From Nostoc sp. NOS(2021) (GTDB lineage: Bacteria; Cyanobacteriota; Cyanobacteriia; Cyanobacteriales; Nostocaceae), in NCBI RefSeq assembly GCF_017115025.1, contig NZ_JABXKM010000053.1:1-61647 (forward strand): a stretch of DNA of 61,647 nucleotides, given 5' to 3'. This document shows, in pieces, positions 35,785 to 45,344 of the stretch. Every line of letters begins with the position of its first letter. Positions within the stretch are counted from its first letter, which is position 1. The notes below the pieces were generated by a model. That model saw nothing but the letters and a program-made list of their open reading frames with translations. It searched no databases and was not told the origin of the DNA. Both the position numbers and the translations under genes were made by a program.

Positions 35785-36153
35785 CTACAACTTCCCCAAC
35801 CTTACAGAAGCTAGGGTTTGCCATATACCCGAAAAGATACTTTCAGATGCTAAGGAAATTCGTAGCAAATCTTCTTTCAGTAGTGGCGGCCAATCAACCC
35901 CGGCTTTACGCCCTGCGGCAAATAGCTGTTGCGCCTTAATGCTTAACTGATAAAGGGCCAAAGCCAGTTCTCGGTCTAGGCTCTTTGCATCTTTGAGGGC
36001 TTCAAACACCACTTTCAATGCCAACAAAATCGAGGTGATCTGACCGGGTATCGGCGGTTTCCCCTGTTTCATACGCGTTAACAGCGCATCTGGGTTTTCC
36101 TCGGTTGTGATTGTCTGATCTATGAGGAGTTTCCGAGCTGTTTCGTAATTCAT
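35785..36153 (-). CDS. Conserved cyanobacterial protein of unknown function
   Basis: A 122-residue soluble, mostly helical protein: MNYETARKLLIDQTITTEEN, MKQGKPPIPGQITSILLALK, LDRELALALYQLSIKAQQLF and GVDWPPLLKEDLLRI. I recall this as a widespread cyanobacterial family, sometimes mislabelled dethiobiotin synthetase. It has no P-loop or biotin-enzyme motif, so that name is not supported. Confidence 0.75.
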   Translation of the reverse strand: MNYETARKLLIDQTITTEENPDALLTRMKQGKPPIPGQITSILLALKVVFEALKDAKSLDRELALALYQLSIKAQQLFAAGRKAGVDWPPLLKEDLLRISLASESIFSGIWQTLASVRLGKL

Positions 36154-36358
36154 GTAGTCAGTTTAGCCTAAATTTTGCTTCAGCATGAATACCTAATTAA
36201 AAAGTCATAAAACTGGCTCTGAGTTATTTAGAGCAATCTGATTTGATTTGTGAAAAGATAGGTGTGGGAAAAATGAGGGGGAATTTGCGATGCGGTTAAC
36301 CAGATAGACTGAATATAATGGTTTGGAAAAATACACCTTCCTGGGAATCAAAAGTAAA

Positions 36359-36598
36359 ATGATATCACCGAATTTACTAGAAATTGAGCGCTCCGTCCTT
36401 GCCTTATCTGTGGAAGAACAACTTTGGCTGCTAGAAAGTATTGCTCGACAAATCCGAGAAAGTGAGTATACAAAAGATAAATTGGCTGATGCCAAAAATC
36501 CCGAAGAACAACTGGAAGTGATGGTTAGTGAGCCAAAAATTCCAACAGAAATTGCTGCTCTGAAAAATGATGAATTTGCGATTTCTGAAATCCTCTGA
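36359..36598 (+). CDS. Antitoxin-like small protein
   Basis: A 79-residue acidic protein. MISPNLLEIERSVLALSVEE then QLWLLESIARQIRES matches the short helical N-terminus found in many cyanobacterial antitoxins. The tail (VSEPKIPTEIAALKNDEF) is low in structure. No toxin follows, only a shorter related ORF 12 bases later. The start at ATG 36359 gives the expected N-terminus. Confidence 0.6.
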   Translation: MISPNLLEIERSVLALSVEEQLWLLESIARQIRESEYTKDKLADAKNPEEQLEVMVSEPKIPTEIAALKNDEFAISEIL

Positions 36599-36610
36599 AA
36601 TGTAAAAATT

Positions 36611-36730
36611 ATGAGATTGCCAGACTTAAAAAGTCAAATATACAAGTTATCGGTGAGCGATCGCTTAGAATTGCTGACTGCGATCGCCCGTTCACAGCAA
36701 CATGCTCATAAAAAGCAGTCTCTAAATTGA
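36611..36730 (+). CDS. Short antitoxin-like ORF
   Basis: A 39-residue frame MRLPDLKSQIYKLSVSDRLE then LLTAIARSQQHAHKKQSLN. It repeats the pattern of the preceding protein (LSVEEQLWLLESIAR versus LSVSDRLELLTAIAR), so it may be a truncated paralogue. No toxin is adjacent. Confidence 0.4.
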   Translation: MRLPDLKSQIYKLSVSDRLELLTAIARSQQHAHKKQSLN

Positions 36731-37525
<795 letters not shown>

Positions 37526-37576
37526 AAAGCTCAGTGCTAAGTCACCGAACTTCTGATCGCGATGTGGGTCTACTGC

Positions 37577-37600
37577 CCAACCGTTCTTTCTAGAACGGTT
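37577..37600 (+). terminator. Hairpin after psaC
   Basis: caaccgttct / agaacggttg forms a perfect ten-base stem with a four-base loop, 51 bases after the stop. A second hairpin (gaggcgcaa / ttgcgcctc) follows at 37627-37648. Confidence 0.65.
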
Positions 37601-37648
37601 GCCTTGTCTCCTTTGGACGCAAGGGAGAGGCGCAAGCCTTTGCGCCTC

Positions 37649-38111
37649 TGGGCAGTGATATAGACCATCAAAGAAAGCCTCCGTTCAGAGTTCTCGCTGA
37701 GTCCTGGGTTTTGAGGCAAAAGAAGTAAATCAAAAAAACACTTTCTTGATTCTTCACTCAGAACTCAGAACTCAGTGTTTAAGAATTTTAACAAAATATA
37801 AATATTGGCGTCAGTCGCCAAAATTCTCCAATTCAATTGGAGTGTGACTGATGAGCCAACGCGCAGAACAGGGAGTTTCCCCATGAGCAATTGGCGTTAG
37901 CTGCCGCTCCAACTTTCCGGGCTCATTACCCACTATATTGATTCTGAATTCTGGCTTCTGAATTCTTCTTTAAAGTTTCTCAATAGAAAGCACCTTTAGC
38001 AATACCTAGTGGTAGAGGGAGTAATTTACTCCCTTTTTTCTTTGCAAAACGTCGAGTTTGTGCTAGGAACTATACTGGATTTAATCATCCTGAAAAAAAG
38101 CGGTGTGAACA
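37649..38111. other. Intergenic region upstream of glmS
   Basis: 463 bases with small hairpins (ttggcgtcagtcgccaa near 37804; ccaattcaattgg near 37829). No ORF or riboswitch was recognised, and no glmS-ribozyme core was evident. Confidence 0.35.
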
Positions 38112-39992
38112 ATGTGCGGAATCGTTGGATATATAGGCACTCAAGCGGCGACAGACATTTTATTGGCTGGGCTGGAAAAACTAGAGTACAGGGGCTACGA
38201 TTCTGCTGGAATCGCCACTATTTGGGAAGGTGAGGTTAATTGTGTGCGGGCAAAGGGCAAACTGCATAACCTGCGTTCTAAACTGGAACTAATAGAAACC
38301 CCTAGCCAAATTGGTATTGGTCACACTCGCTGGGCAACTCATGGTAAACCAGAAGAGTACAACGCCCATCCCCACATGGATACGGCAAAGCGAGTGGCGG
38401 TGGTGCAAAATGGCATTATCGAAAATTACCGCGAGTTGCGCGAGGAACTCAAAGGAAAAGGACACGAATTTCGTTCTGAAACCGATACCGAAGTTATTCC
38501 CCATCTCATAGCCGAATTTTTAAAGAATCTTCCCCCCTCATCTTCCTCATCTGGCTTCCTAGAGGCAATTCGCCAAGCTGTTAACCACTTGCGCGGGGCA
38601 TTTGCGATCGCAGTTATTTCTGCTGACTACCCCGATGAATTGATTGTTGTCCGCCAACAAGCACCTTTGGTAATTGGTTTTGGACAAGGGGAGTTCTTTT
38701 GTGCATCTGACACGCTAGCGATCGCTGCCTACACCCGTGCAGTGCTACCTCTGGAAAATGGCGAAATTGCCCGCCTCACACCTTTGGGCGTTGAGATTTA
38801 CAATTTTGCTGGCGACAGGTTGAAAAAACAACCCCGGCTGCTCAACTTCAATCCGGCAATGGTAGAAAAGCAGGGATTCAAACACTTCATGCTCAAAGAA
38901 ATCCATGAGCAACCAGGGGTAGTAAGAGCTAGTTTAGACGCTTACTTTAATCCCGCCGAATCTACCGAATCGCCAATCAATCTTGGTTTACCTGCGGATT
39001 TCTACAACGATTTAGAACAAATTCAGATTGTCGCCTGTGGTACCAGTTGGCACGCAGCATTAATCGGAAAATATTTAATCGAACAACTAGCAGGAATTTC
39101 AACTCAGGTACATTACGCTTCTGAGTATCGCTATGCACCATCACCCGTGACGGCTAACACGTTGATCATTGGTGTTACCCAATCAGGTGAAACCGCCGAT
39201 ACCCTAGCAGCTTTGGCGATGGAAAAAGAACGTCGCCAGGGGAAAGAACCCAAATATCAAGCGCGACTACTGGGAATTACCAATCGCCCCGAAAGCAGCC
39301 TCGGTCATCTGGTACCGCATATCATTAGTACTCTAGCGGGAATTGAAATTGGGGTAGCGGCGACGAAAACTTTTACTGCTCAACTGATGGCCTTTTATGC
39401 TTTGGCATTGGATTTGGCAGCTCGTCGTCAGACAGTTTCAAAAGATATTTTAGAGAAAATTATTAACGGGTTGCGACAAATTCCCAAAGAAATTGAGGCA
39501 ACTTTGGAAAGTCAGGAACGTTTAACTGAACAGCTAGCCCACGAATTCGCCGAAACCCAAGATTTCATTTTTGTGGGTAGGGGAATTAACTTTCCTATTG
39601 CTTTAGAAGGGGCGTTGAAATTAAAAGAAATCAGCTACATTCACGCCGAAGGGTATCCGGCTGGAGAAATGAAACACGGCCCGATCGCTCTATTAGATGC
39701 AAAAGTACCAGTAGTTGCGATCGCAATACCTGGTAGTGTTTACGAAAAAGTTATTTCCAATGCCCAAGAAGCCAAAGCCAGAGATTCTCGGTTAATTGGC
39801 GTGACTCCCGTCAACGATGGCGAAGCTGCGGAAATCTTTAACGATCTTCTTCCTGTCTCTCATGTGGACGAGTTACTTTCTCCCCTTCTCACAGTAGTTC
39901 CCTTACAATTGTTGGCTTATCATATTGCCGCCCGTCGCGGTTTGGATGTCGATCAGCCAAGGAATTTGGCAAAATCAGTAACGGTTGAGTAA
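38112..39992 (+). CDS. glmS: Glutamine-fructose-6-phosphate aminotransferase (isomerizing)
   Basis: GlmS makes glucosamine-6-phosphate from fructose-6-phosphate and glutamine, the entry to peptidoglycan and lipopolysaccharide amino sugars. The 626-residue product begins MCGIVGYIG with the catalytic Cys2. The glutaminase domain (about 2-220) contains RWATHGKP and NGIIENY. Two SIS domains follow (about 290-430 and 460-610), with CGTSWHAAL, SQSGETADT-like VTQSGETADTLAAL and the C-terminal LAKSVTVE. It is preceded by an AATG start at 38112 and is not in an operon with the Uma2 gene by spacing alone (86 bases). Confidence 0.97.
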   Translation: MCGIVGYIGTQAATDILLAGLEKLEYRGYDSAGIATIWEGEVNCVRAKGKLHNLRSKLELIETPSQIGIGHTRWATHGKPEEYNAHPHMDTAKRVAVVQNGIIENYRELREELKGKGHEFRSETDTEVIPHLIAEFLKNLPPSSSSSGFLEAIRQAVNHLRGAFAIAVISADYPDELIVVRQQAPLVIGFGQGEFFCASDTLAIAAYTRAVLPLENGEIARLTPLGVEIYNFAGDRLKKQPRLLNFNPAMVEKQGFKHFMLKEIHEQPGVVRASLDAYFNPAESTESPINLGLPADFYNDLEQIQIVACGTSWHAALIGKYLIEQLAGISTQVHYASEYRYAPSPVTANTLIIGVTQSGETADTLAALAMEKERRQGKEPKYQARLLGITNRPESSLGHLVPHIISTLAGIEIGVAATKTFTAQLMAFYALALDLAARRQTVSKDILEKIINGLRQIPKEIEATLESQERLTEQLAHEFAETQDFIFVGRGINFPIALEGALKLKEISYIHAEGYPAGEMKHGPIALLDAKVPVVAIAIPGSVYEKVISNAQEAKARDSRLIGVTPVNDGEAAEIFNDLLPVSHVDELLSPLLTVVPLQLLAYHIAARRGLDVDQPRNLAKSVTVE

Positions 39993-40078
39993 AATTATAC
40001 AAACAGTTCAGTAATATTGTGGGTAAATCTAAATTGTCTCACTATTAGCCTATTGCATAATTATGAGGAAAAATCATC

Positions 40079-40699
40079 ATGGTTCAATCAGCCTCAAAAC
40101 TTATCACCGTTAATGAATTTATTACTCAGTACGGCGATAGCGATCGCTATGAACTTATTGATGGGGAATTAATCGACATGGAACCAACAGGGCCCCATGA
40201 GCAGGTATCATCTTTAGTTGGGCGAAAACTAAATGTAGAAATTGACCGCCAGGACTTGCCATATTTTATCCCCCATCGCTGCTTGATTAGACTGTTGGGA
40301 ACAAACACAGCCTTTCGTCCCAATGTGATTGTGTTAGACCAAACGCAACTGGTCAATGAACCATTGTGGCAACAAGAACCCGTAATTACATCAGGAAGCT
40401 CTATTAAACTAATTGCTGAAGTTGTCAGTACAAACTGGCAGAACGACTACGCCCGCAAAGTTGAAGATTACGCCCTATTAGCTGTACCTAAGTATTGGAT
40501 TGTCGATTATTTGGGCATTGGTGGCAGAGAATATATTGGCAAACCCAAGCAGCCAACGGTTACAATTTGTACATTAGTAGAGGATGAGTATCAAAAGCGA
40601 TTGTTTCAAAACAACGATCAACTCGTTTCCTCAATCTTTCCTAATTTGCAACTAACAGCAAAACAACTCTTTGCGGCTGGGGGTGCTGTGGCCATGTAG
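40079..40699 (+). CDS. Uma2 family protein
   Basis: A 206-residue PD-(D/E)XK-fold protein of the Uma2/DUF820 family. Landmarks are MVQSASKLITVNEFITQYGD, RYELIDGELIDMEPTGPHEQ, FRPNVIVLDQ, LIAEVVSTNWQNDYARKVED (active-site Glu and Lys region) and VPKYWIVDYLGIGGREYIG. Role not established. It differs clearly from the 15774 protein, so it is not a recent duplicate. Confidence 0.92.
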   Translation: MVQSASKLITVNEFITQYGDSDRYELIDGELIDMEPTGPHEQVSSLVGRKLNVEIDRQDLPYFIPHRCLIRLLGTNTAFRPNVIVLDQTQLVNEPLWQQEPVITSGSSIKLIAEVVSTNWQNDYARKVEDYALLAVPKYWIVDYLGIGGREYIGKPKQPTVTICTLVEDEYQKRLFQNNDQLVSSIFPNLQLTAKQLFAAGGAVAM

Positions 40700-40711
40700 T
40701 TTCTCTAAACT

Positions 40712-40924
40712 ATGCCTAACTTTCTCTCTGAAGATGATATTGAAAAAGGGGTACTTGCCAAATTAAAGCAGCACGGCTTTAAATTACTCAACTGCTTCAC
40801 CTCCAACCCCGACGATCTCAACGACAGATCCAACCGCACAGATAAAAGCGAGGTTATTTTTAGCGATCGCCTGAAAGCAGCAGCAATTCGCCTCAACCCC
40901 AACTTACCAGCAGAAGCGACTTAA
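40712..40924 (+). pseudogene. N-terminal fragment of a type I restriction subunit R
   Basis: A 70-residue frame MPNFLSEDDIEKGVLAKLKQ, HGFKLLNCFTSNPDDLNDRS, NRTDKSEVIFSDRLKAAAIR matches the N-terminus of HsdR proteins, which are about 1000 residues long. It then stops at LPAEAT. No HsdM/HsdS or HsdR nuclease and helicase domains follow, so this is a truncated remnant. Confidence 0.75.
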
Positions 40925-40977
40925 TTCTTAGACTAAGTAAGGGTGATTCTATTGTTTTAAATAAATTTACCAACTTC

Positions 40978-41009
40978 AAAAAAAACCTGCTGTGGATCGC
41001 AGCAGGTCT
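40978..41009 (-). terminator. Rho-independent terminator, minus strand
   Basis: On the minus strand, acctgctg / cagcaggt forms an eight-base stem followed by a run of about eight T. It should end transcription of the secreted His/Lys-rich protein gene, leaving a 3' untranslated region of about 240 bases. Confidence 0.85.
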
Positions 41010-41246
41010 AAATGGTATGGTATGTAGTTAGAGAGTAGTAGAAAATAAACGTAGTTTTTCACTACTACAAAATATGAAAGTTAACAGCAACTATAGGAGT
41101 CATATTTGAGGAGTAAGACACTCATGAATAACCGTCTATAGTCTACGTTTGCTGCCAGCTTAACCATTATTAAGCAGATATCAAGGAAACGTCTGGCGGC
41201 TTTGCAAAAGATGAGTGTAGAAACAGCTATCTACTTTCATCAATAA

Positions 41247-41555
41247 TTAGTTGTTTGGGGTGGTTGGTGTAGCTGCGGGTGGTGTAGCTGCGGGTGTTGT
41301 AGTTGCACCTGTTGGAGTAACGTGTTTTTTAACTGCGGATTGTTTAACTACGGATTTACTTCTAACAGCTTTGTTAGAGTTGTGATGTTTGTGTTTATGA
41401 TGCTTCCGTTTTGCAGTCTTGGATTTGGCAACTTTAGCAGTTGCGTAAGTTGCTGTCGGGGTAGAAGTAGTTTTGGCTTGAACAGTAGATGCAGAAACGG
41501 CTACAGGGGCAGCAAACATTAGAGCCAATAGTAAGGCTTTAGCGAATTTATTCAC
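41247..41555 (-). CDS. Secreted His/Lys-rich low-complexity protein
   Basis: A 102-residue protein with a clean signal peptide (KFAKALLLALMFAAPVAVSA, cleavage near STVQA). The mature part is extremely basic: KSKTAKRKHHKHKHHNSNKA in the middle, then a Thr/Pro/Ala-rich tail with GATTTPAATPPAATPTTP repeats. Such composition could bind metal or polyanions. A GAGGAG site precedes the start. It is followed by a ~240-base 3' untranslated region and a strong terminator. Family not recognised. Confidence 0.7.
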   Translation of the reverse strand: MNKFAKALLLALMFAAPVAVSASTVQAKTTSTPTATYATAKVAKSKTAKRKHHKHKHHNSNKAVRSKSVVKQSAVKKHVTPTGATTTPAATPPAATPTTPNN

Positions 41556-41696
41556 TTGAAACTCCTCATCAAATAACCAATTGCCTAACTATCTACTAGC
41601 CGTATGTCATTAGTTTGTAATTTGTGTGAATCTTAGGTGTGATTTTTTAATTATCTCTATTCCAAGATAGATGACTTTAAGCAAATACTTTGCTAA

Positions 41697-41800
41697 GTGA
41701 TACTCTTTGCCATCAGATGATCTGCCATTTCCAAGTTAAATGTAATATTTTACACATTACATAGGTTTTCTAGGTGTCGATTAACTTGAGAGCGATGTCT
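41697..41800 (-). repeat. Degenerate second copy of the yebC 3' end
   Basis: On the minus strand this reads, with stops and one shift, LKLIDT…NITFNLEMADHLMAKSIT, matching the yebC C-terminus FKLIDTLEG…[18 protein letters not shown]. At DNA level it can be aligned over about 100 bases. It lies just downstream of the true yebC end. Confidence 0.75.
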
Positions 41801-41863
41801 ACGACGGGCGTAGCTGCGGCGCCTAAATAGCTTGATAGGTTATAATTGCTGTGTTGATTTTGA

Positions 41864-42622
41864 TTAAGAAATGCTCAGAGCTATCAATTCTTCTGCTATT
41901 TCAAAGTTAGCTGTGACATTTTGCACATCATCCAAGCCTTCTAGAGTATCAATTAACTTGAAAAGCGATCGCGCCTGATCCGGATCAGTAACTTCTACAC
42001 TATTACTAGGAATCCAGCGCAATTCGGCATCAATTACCTTAATACCTTGATCTTTGAGTGTTTGACTAAGGGTTTCTAAATTTGCAATGTCAGTAAATAC
42101 CTCAGCCATCTCATCTTCAATCATCTCATAAGACTGGGCACCGCCTTCGAGGGATGCTTCTAAAAGCTGTTCTTCATCAACCATACCCTGCACCACACAA
42201 ACGCCTTTTTGGTCAAACATCCAGCTAACGCAACCGACTTCACCAAGATTGCCACCATTTTTACTAAAAGCTACACGCAAGTCAGCAGCAGTGCGATTGC
42301 GATTATCTGTGAGGGCTTCGATTAAAATCGCTACACCACCGGGGCCGTAACCTTCGTAGCGAATCGCTTCAAAGATAGCATTATCACCGCCATTCGTGCC
42401 TGCACCTTTAGCGATCGCTCGTTCAATATTATCATTGGGGATACTCGCAGCCTTGGCCTTGTCAATTGCCGTGCGAAGTTGAAAATTCAGCGCCGGATCT
42501 GGTACGCCGCTTCTAGCTGCAACAATAATCGCCCTAGATAACTGAGTGAAGGTTTTTCCCTTCCTTGCATCTACTACGGCCTTCTGGCGCTTAATATTTG
42601 CCCATTTACTGTGTCCTGCCAT
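41864..42622 (-). CDS. YebC/PmpR family protein
   Basis: A 252-residue protein with the invariant start [20 protein letters not shown], then [52 protein letters not shown] and [20 protein letters not shown]. YebC proteins were first described as DNA-binding regulators, and more recent work links some members to translation of proline-rich stretches. Normal length. Its 3' end is echoed by a decayed copy at 41697-41800. Confidence 0.96.
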   Translation of the reverse strand: MAGHSKWANIKRQKAVVDARKGKTFTQLSRAIIVAARSGVPDPALNFQLRTAIDKAKAASIPNDNIERAIAKGAGTNGGDNAIFEAIRYEGYGPGGVAILIEALTDNRNRTAADLRVAFSKNGGNLGEVGCVSWMFDQKGVCVVQGMVDEEQLLEASLEGGAQSYEMIEDEMAEVFTDIANLETLSQTLKDQGIKVIDAELRWIPSNSVEVTDPDQARSLFKLIDTLEGLDDVQNVTANFEIAEELIALSIS

Positions 42623-42706
42623 AATCTTAAATTATCAAAACTCTATTCAAGATTAGGATATACCTAGCTTTTGCCCAGATGCAAAGGTGCGGTTGTTAAA
42701 GAGTTA

Positions 42707-42732
42707 AACTCCATCCCTTTAGAGGTGGAGTT
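42707..42732 (-). terminator. Hairpin ending the micro-operon
   Basis: On the minus strand, aactccacctc / gggatggagtt forms an eleven-base stem with one mismatch, 14 bases after the 42746 gene. A short T-rich stretch follows. Confidence 0.6.
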
Positions 42733-42745
42733 CTTCTGACTCCTT

Positions 42746-42967
42746 TCATTCAAAAACCATCATTCCAGGATGATTGATAGGTAGTATCCAACTCGTAGGT
42801 TTAGTGTATGTACCTGCTGGGTATGGCGCTATCCATGCGTTAGGTCTACACCCAGGAAGGCACAGGCATACATGAGTATCAGACAGCCACCATACTTGGT
42901 ATTGATCCGCCCAGTAAAATATCAGTTTACCGGACATCAGATCATCTACGGTTGCCCGCCTAGTCAT
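42746..42967 (-). CDS. Small Trp/Cys/Pro-rich protein
   Basis: A 73-residue product: MTRRATVDDLMSGKLIFYWA, DQYQVWWLSDTHVCLCLPGC, RPNAWIAPYPAGTYTKPTSW, ILPINHPGMMVFE. It has a strong GGAGGG site upstream, and the preceding small gene ends 22 bases before it. It has no signal peptide or known domain. Composition (five Trp, three Cys in LPGC-type context) suggests a compact fold. Not recognised. Confidence 0.6.
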   Translation of the reverse strand: MTRRATVDDLMSGKLIFYWADQYQVWWLSDTHVCLCLPGCRPNAWIAPYPAGTYTKPTSWILPINHPGMMVFE

Positions 42968-42989
42968 TTTTATCGCCCTCCCCTTTGTC

Positions 42990-43112
42990 CTATTCCTGCC
43001 ACTGTTCTACGGTTTCTTCTATTTCTTCTTGTGTGGACTCTCTTGTTGTACCGTCGTCCTCTTCTGTTACAAAATCACCAGGGTTTTCTGGATCGCCATA
43101 AGTCCTTGGCAT
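42990..43112 (-). CDS. Small acidic protein, first gene of a micro-operon
   Basis: A 40-residue, strongly acidic product: MPRTYGDPENPGDFVTEEDD, GTTRESTQEEIEETVEQWQE. It has a consensus AAGGAGG site about eleven bases upstream of the ATG at 43112. It is followed after 22 bases by the 73-residue gene on the same strand. It is shorter than usual annotation limits. Function unknown; an acidic partner or leader-like protein is possible. Confidence 0.55.
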   Translation of the reverse strand: MPRTYGDPENPGDFVTEEDDGTTRESTQEEIEETVEQWQE

Positions 43113-43262
43113 ACTCTGTTAGACCTCCTTTTGTAATTGAATGTATTGCTTAATCGCTGACGGGGAGAACGTCAATTAAGATCATTGTGCAACGCTACAT
43201 CAGAGTTGCTTTCTTTGTAGTAGCTGAATTACGAGAACTGATCAATCATTTTAATCAACATC

Positions 43263-44609
43263 ATGCACGATTTTTTTTCGTCTTCCCGCTATGCCAAGCG
43301 AAAAAGAAAGAAAGTGTCACACTATCTTAGGAACTCGCTGCTTGTATTGTTGGTGGGGATGCTAGCTTTAGTTGGATGTCAAAGTATCTTCCCTGGTCTT
43401 AAAGAAGATAAAGTAATTCATTTAAGCCTGTGGCAAGGTGTAAATCCGCCGCCAAATCGGGATGTACTGCAAAAGCTGGTAGACAAATTCAATCAATCCC
43501 ACCCAGATATTCAAGTAGAGTCGCTTTATGTTGGGCAACAGGATCAGCAAACGCCTAAGATTTTAGCGGCGGTGGTAGGAAATGCACCCCCAGATTTGTT
43601 GTGGTATAATCCAACGATCGCAGGTCAATTGGTGGAACTCGGTGCTATTCTACCTTTGGATGAAATGCTCGAAAAATCTCCAGTAAAAGCCGAAATTGAC
43701 CCCGCTTTATATGCATCAATGAAATACAACGGTAAGATTTGGTCTGTGCCCTTTGCTACAAATAATGTTGGTATTTTTTACCGTCCGAGTTTGTTTAAGG
43801 CAGCAGGGATTACTGAATTACCCCGCACTTGGCAGGAGTTTGGGCAAGTTGCGAAGAAATTAACTCGTGATACCAATGGTGATGGACGAACAGATCAATA
43901 TGGGATGTTTCTGCCTTTGGGGAAGGGAGAATTTACAGTATTTACTTGGCTACCGTTTATGTGGAGTGGTGGCGGCGAGTTGGTGAGTGGTGATTCACAG
44001 AATGCGGCAGCAGTAAATTTGCAAGATAATCAAGGTGCGATCGCGGCTTTGCAATTCTGGCGCAATTTAATTACAGATGGTGCCGCTATTTTATCTGGGC
44101 CAGAACGGGGTTATGAGACAGATGACTTGCTAGCTGGTAAAGTTGCAATGCAATTAAATGGCCCTTGGACTCTGGGGCAATTTCAAGAGACTGGTGTCGA
44201 TTTTGATGTTTTTCCAATTCCAGTTGGGCAAAAACCTGCTACTGTTATTGGTGGTGAGAATCTCTTCTTTTTCAAAACCACGCTAGAACGTGAAAGAGCA
44301 GCCTTTAAGTTTGTCGAATATACTTTGAGTGAAGAATTTCAGACAGAATTAGCATTGGGAACTGGCTATTTACCGGTGAATTTAAAGTCTCGTGAAAGTC
44401 CAAAATATCAGGATTTTGTGAAAAAAATACCACAGGTGAAGGTATTCTTAGATCAAGCTAAATATGGGCGATCGCGTCCGATATTTCCTGGTTACAATCG
44501 GATTTCCGACAGTGTAGGTCGGGCGATTGAATCTGTATTATTGGGTAAAAGTTCGCCAACAGAATCACTCAAAGCAACCCAGCAACGCTTAGATTTGATT
44601 TTCAAGTGA
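43263..44609 (+). CDS. ABC sugar transporter substrate-binding lipoprotein
   Basis: A 448-residue solute-binding protein of family 1, which typically binds oligosaccharides or polyol substrates. The signal/lipobox LLVLLVGMLALVGC puts the lipid Cys at 39. The mature part has ISLWQGVNPP-like HLSLWQGVNPPPNRDVLQKL, VDKFNQSHPDIQVESLY, RDTNGDGRTDQYGM and KVAMQLNGPWTLGQF, all typical of this family. No permease genes follow; the next genes are on the other strand, so it probably works with a permease encoded elsewhere. Confidence 0.9.
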   Translation: MHDFFSSSRYAKRKRKKVSHYLRNSLLVLLVGMLALVGCQSIFPGLKEDKVIHLSLWQGVNPPPNRDVLQKLVDKFNQSHPDIQVESLYVGQQDQQTPKILAAVVGNAPPDLLWYNPTIAGQLVELGAILPLDEMLEKSPVKAEIDPALYASMKYNGKIWSVPFATNNVGIFYRPSLFKAAGITELPRTWQEFGQVAKKLTRDTNGDGRTDQYGMFLPLGKGEFTVFTWLPFMWSGGGELVSGDSQNAAAVNLQDNQGAIAALQFWRNLITDGAAILSGPERGYETDDLLAGKVAMQLNGPWTLGQFQETGVDFDVFPIPVGQKPATVIGGENLFFFKTTLERERAAFKFVEYTLSEEFQTELALGTGYLPVNLKSRESPKYQDFVKKIPQVKVFLDQAKYGRSRPIFPGYNRISDSVGRAIESVLLGKSSPTESLKATQQRLDLIFK

Positions 44610-44645
44610 TTAAGGCGCTTAGGTGGCAAGTTGGGGAGAACCAGC

Positions 44646-45344
44646 CTAACTGGCTGCAACAACAGCACGGTCATTTACTAATTTCCCATCTTCCATATAG
44701 ACGATGCGATCGGCAATATCTAGAATGCGATTGTCATGAGTAACCAAGAGAATGGTACAATCCTGTTCTTTCGCTAGTTTTTGCATCAGGTTGACCACAT
44801 CTCGTCCCGATTTACTGTCAAGGGCGGCGGTGGGTTCATCCGCTAAGACAATTTTAGGACGACCAACTAAAGCACGAGCGATCGCAACCCGTTGTTTTTG
44901 TCCCCCAGACAAATCATCAGGATAATAATTCAGGCGATGCCCTAATCCTACCTCCTCTAACATTTGGGCTGACCGGGTTTTCATTTCTGCCGGCGAAATA
45001 TTATTATGCACTTCCAAGCCCATTCTGACGTTCTGGAGTACTGTCAGGCTACCGTGCAAGTTGTGCGCTTGGAAAATATAACCGTTATTGCGTCGCACCT
45101 GGGTAAGTTGTCCTGTACTAGCGCCACAAAGTTCTTGTCCCAATATCTGCAAACTGCCGGATTGGGCAGAACGCAAGCCCCCTGATAAGGTGAGAAGTGT
45201 AGTTTTACCAGAACCAGAAGGCCCAGTCATGATAATAATTTCGCCAGCGTTAATATCCAGGTTGATATCAAAGAGAACTTGCTTGCGGAGTTGACCATGA
45301 CCAAAGTAATGGTCAAGATTTTTAACAGAGATGACAGGAAGCAT
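44646..45344 (-). CDS. devA: DevA-type ABC exporter ATPase
   Basis: A 232-residue ATP-binding subunit of a DevBCA exporter. Walker A is GPSGSGKTTLL, the Q-loop is FQAHNLHGSLTV, the signature is LSGGQKQRVAIARAL and Walker B is KIVLADEPTAALD, followed by the H-loop in LLVTHDNRI. It lies downstream of devB and devC on the same strand, separated from devC by a 102-base repeat-filled gap. In Anabaena, DevBCA exports heterocyst glycolipids together with a TolC-like channel, but several paralogous clusters exist, so the substrate of this copy is uncertain. Confidence 0.9.
   Translation of the reverse strand: MLPVISVKNLDHYFGHGQLRKQVLFDINLDINAGEIIIMTGPSGSGKTTLLTLSGGLRSAQSGSLQILGQELCGASTGQLTQVRRNNGYIFQAHNLHGSLTVLQNVRMGLEVHNNISPAEMKTRSAQMLEEVGLGHRLNYYPDDLSGGQKQRVAIARALVGRPKIVLADEPTAALDSKSGRDVVNLMQKLAKEQDCTILLVTHDNRILDIADRIVYMEDGKLVNDRAVVAAS

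Noticed and set aside
38000..38111. Possible glmS ribozyme or riboswitch before glmS
   Set aside because: No conserved core could be recognised, and cyanobacteria are not known to carry it here.
42872..43153. 93-codon plus-strand frame opposite the micro-operon
   Set aside because: It is the complement of two minus-strand genes that each have strong ribosome binding sites.
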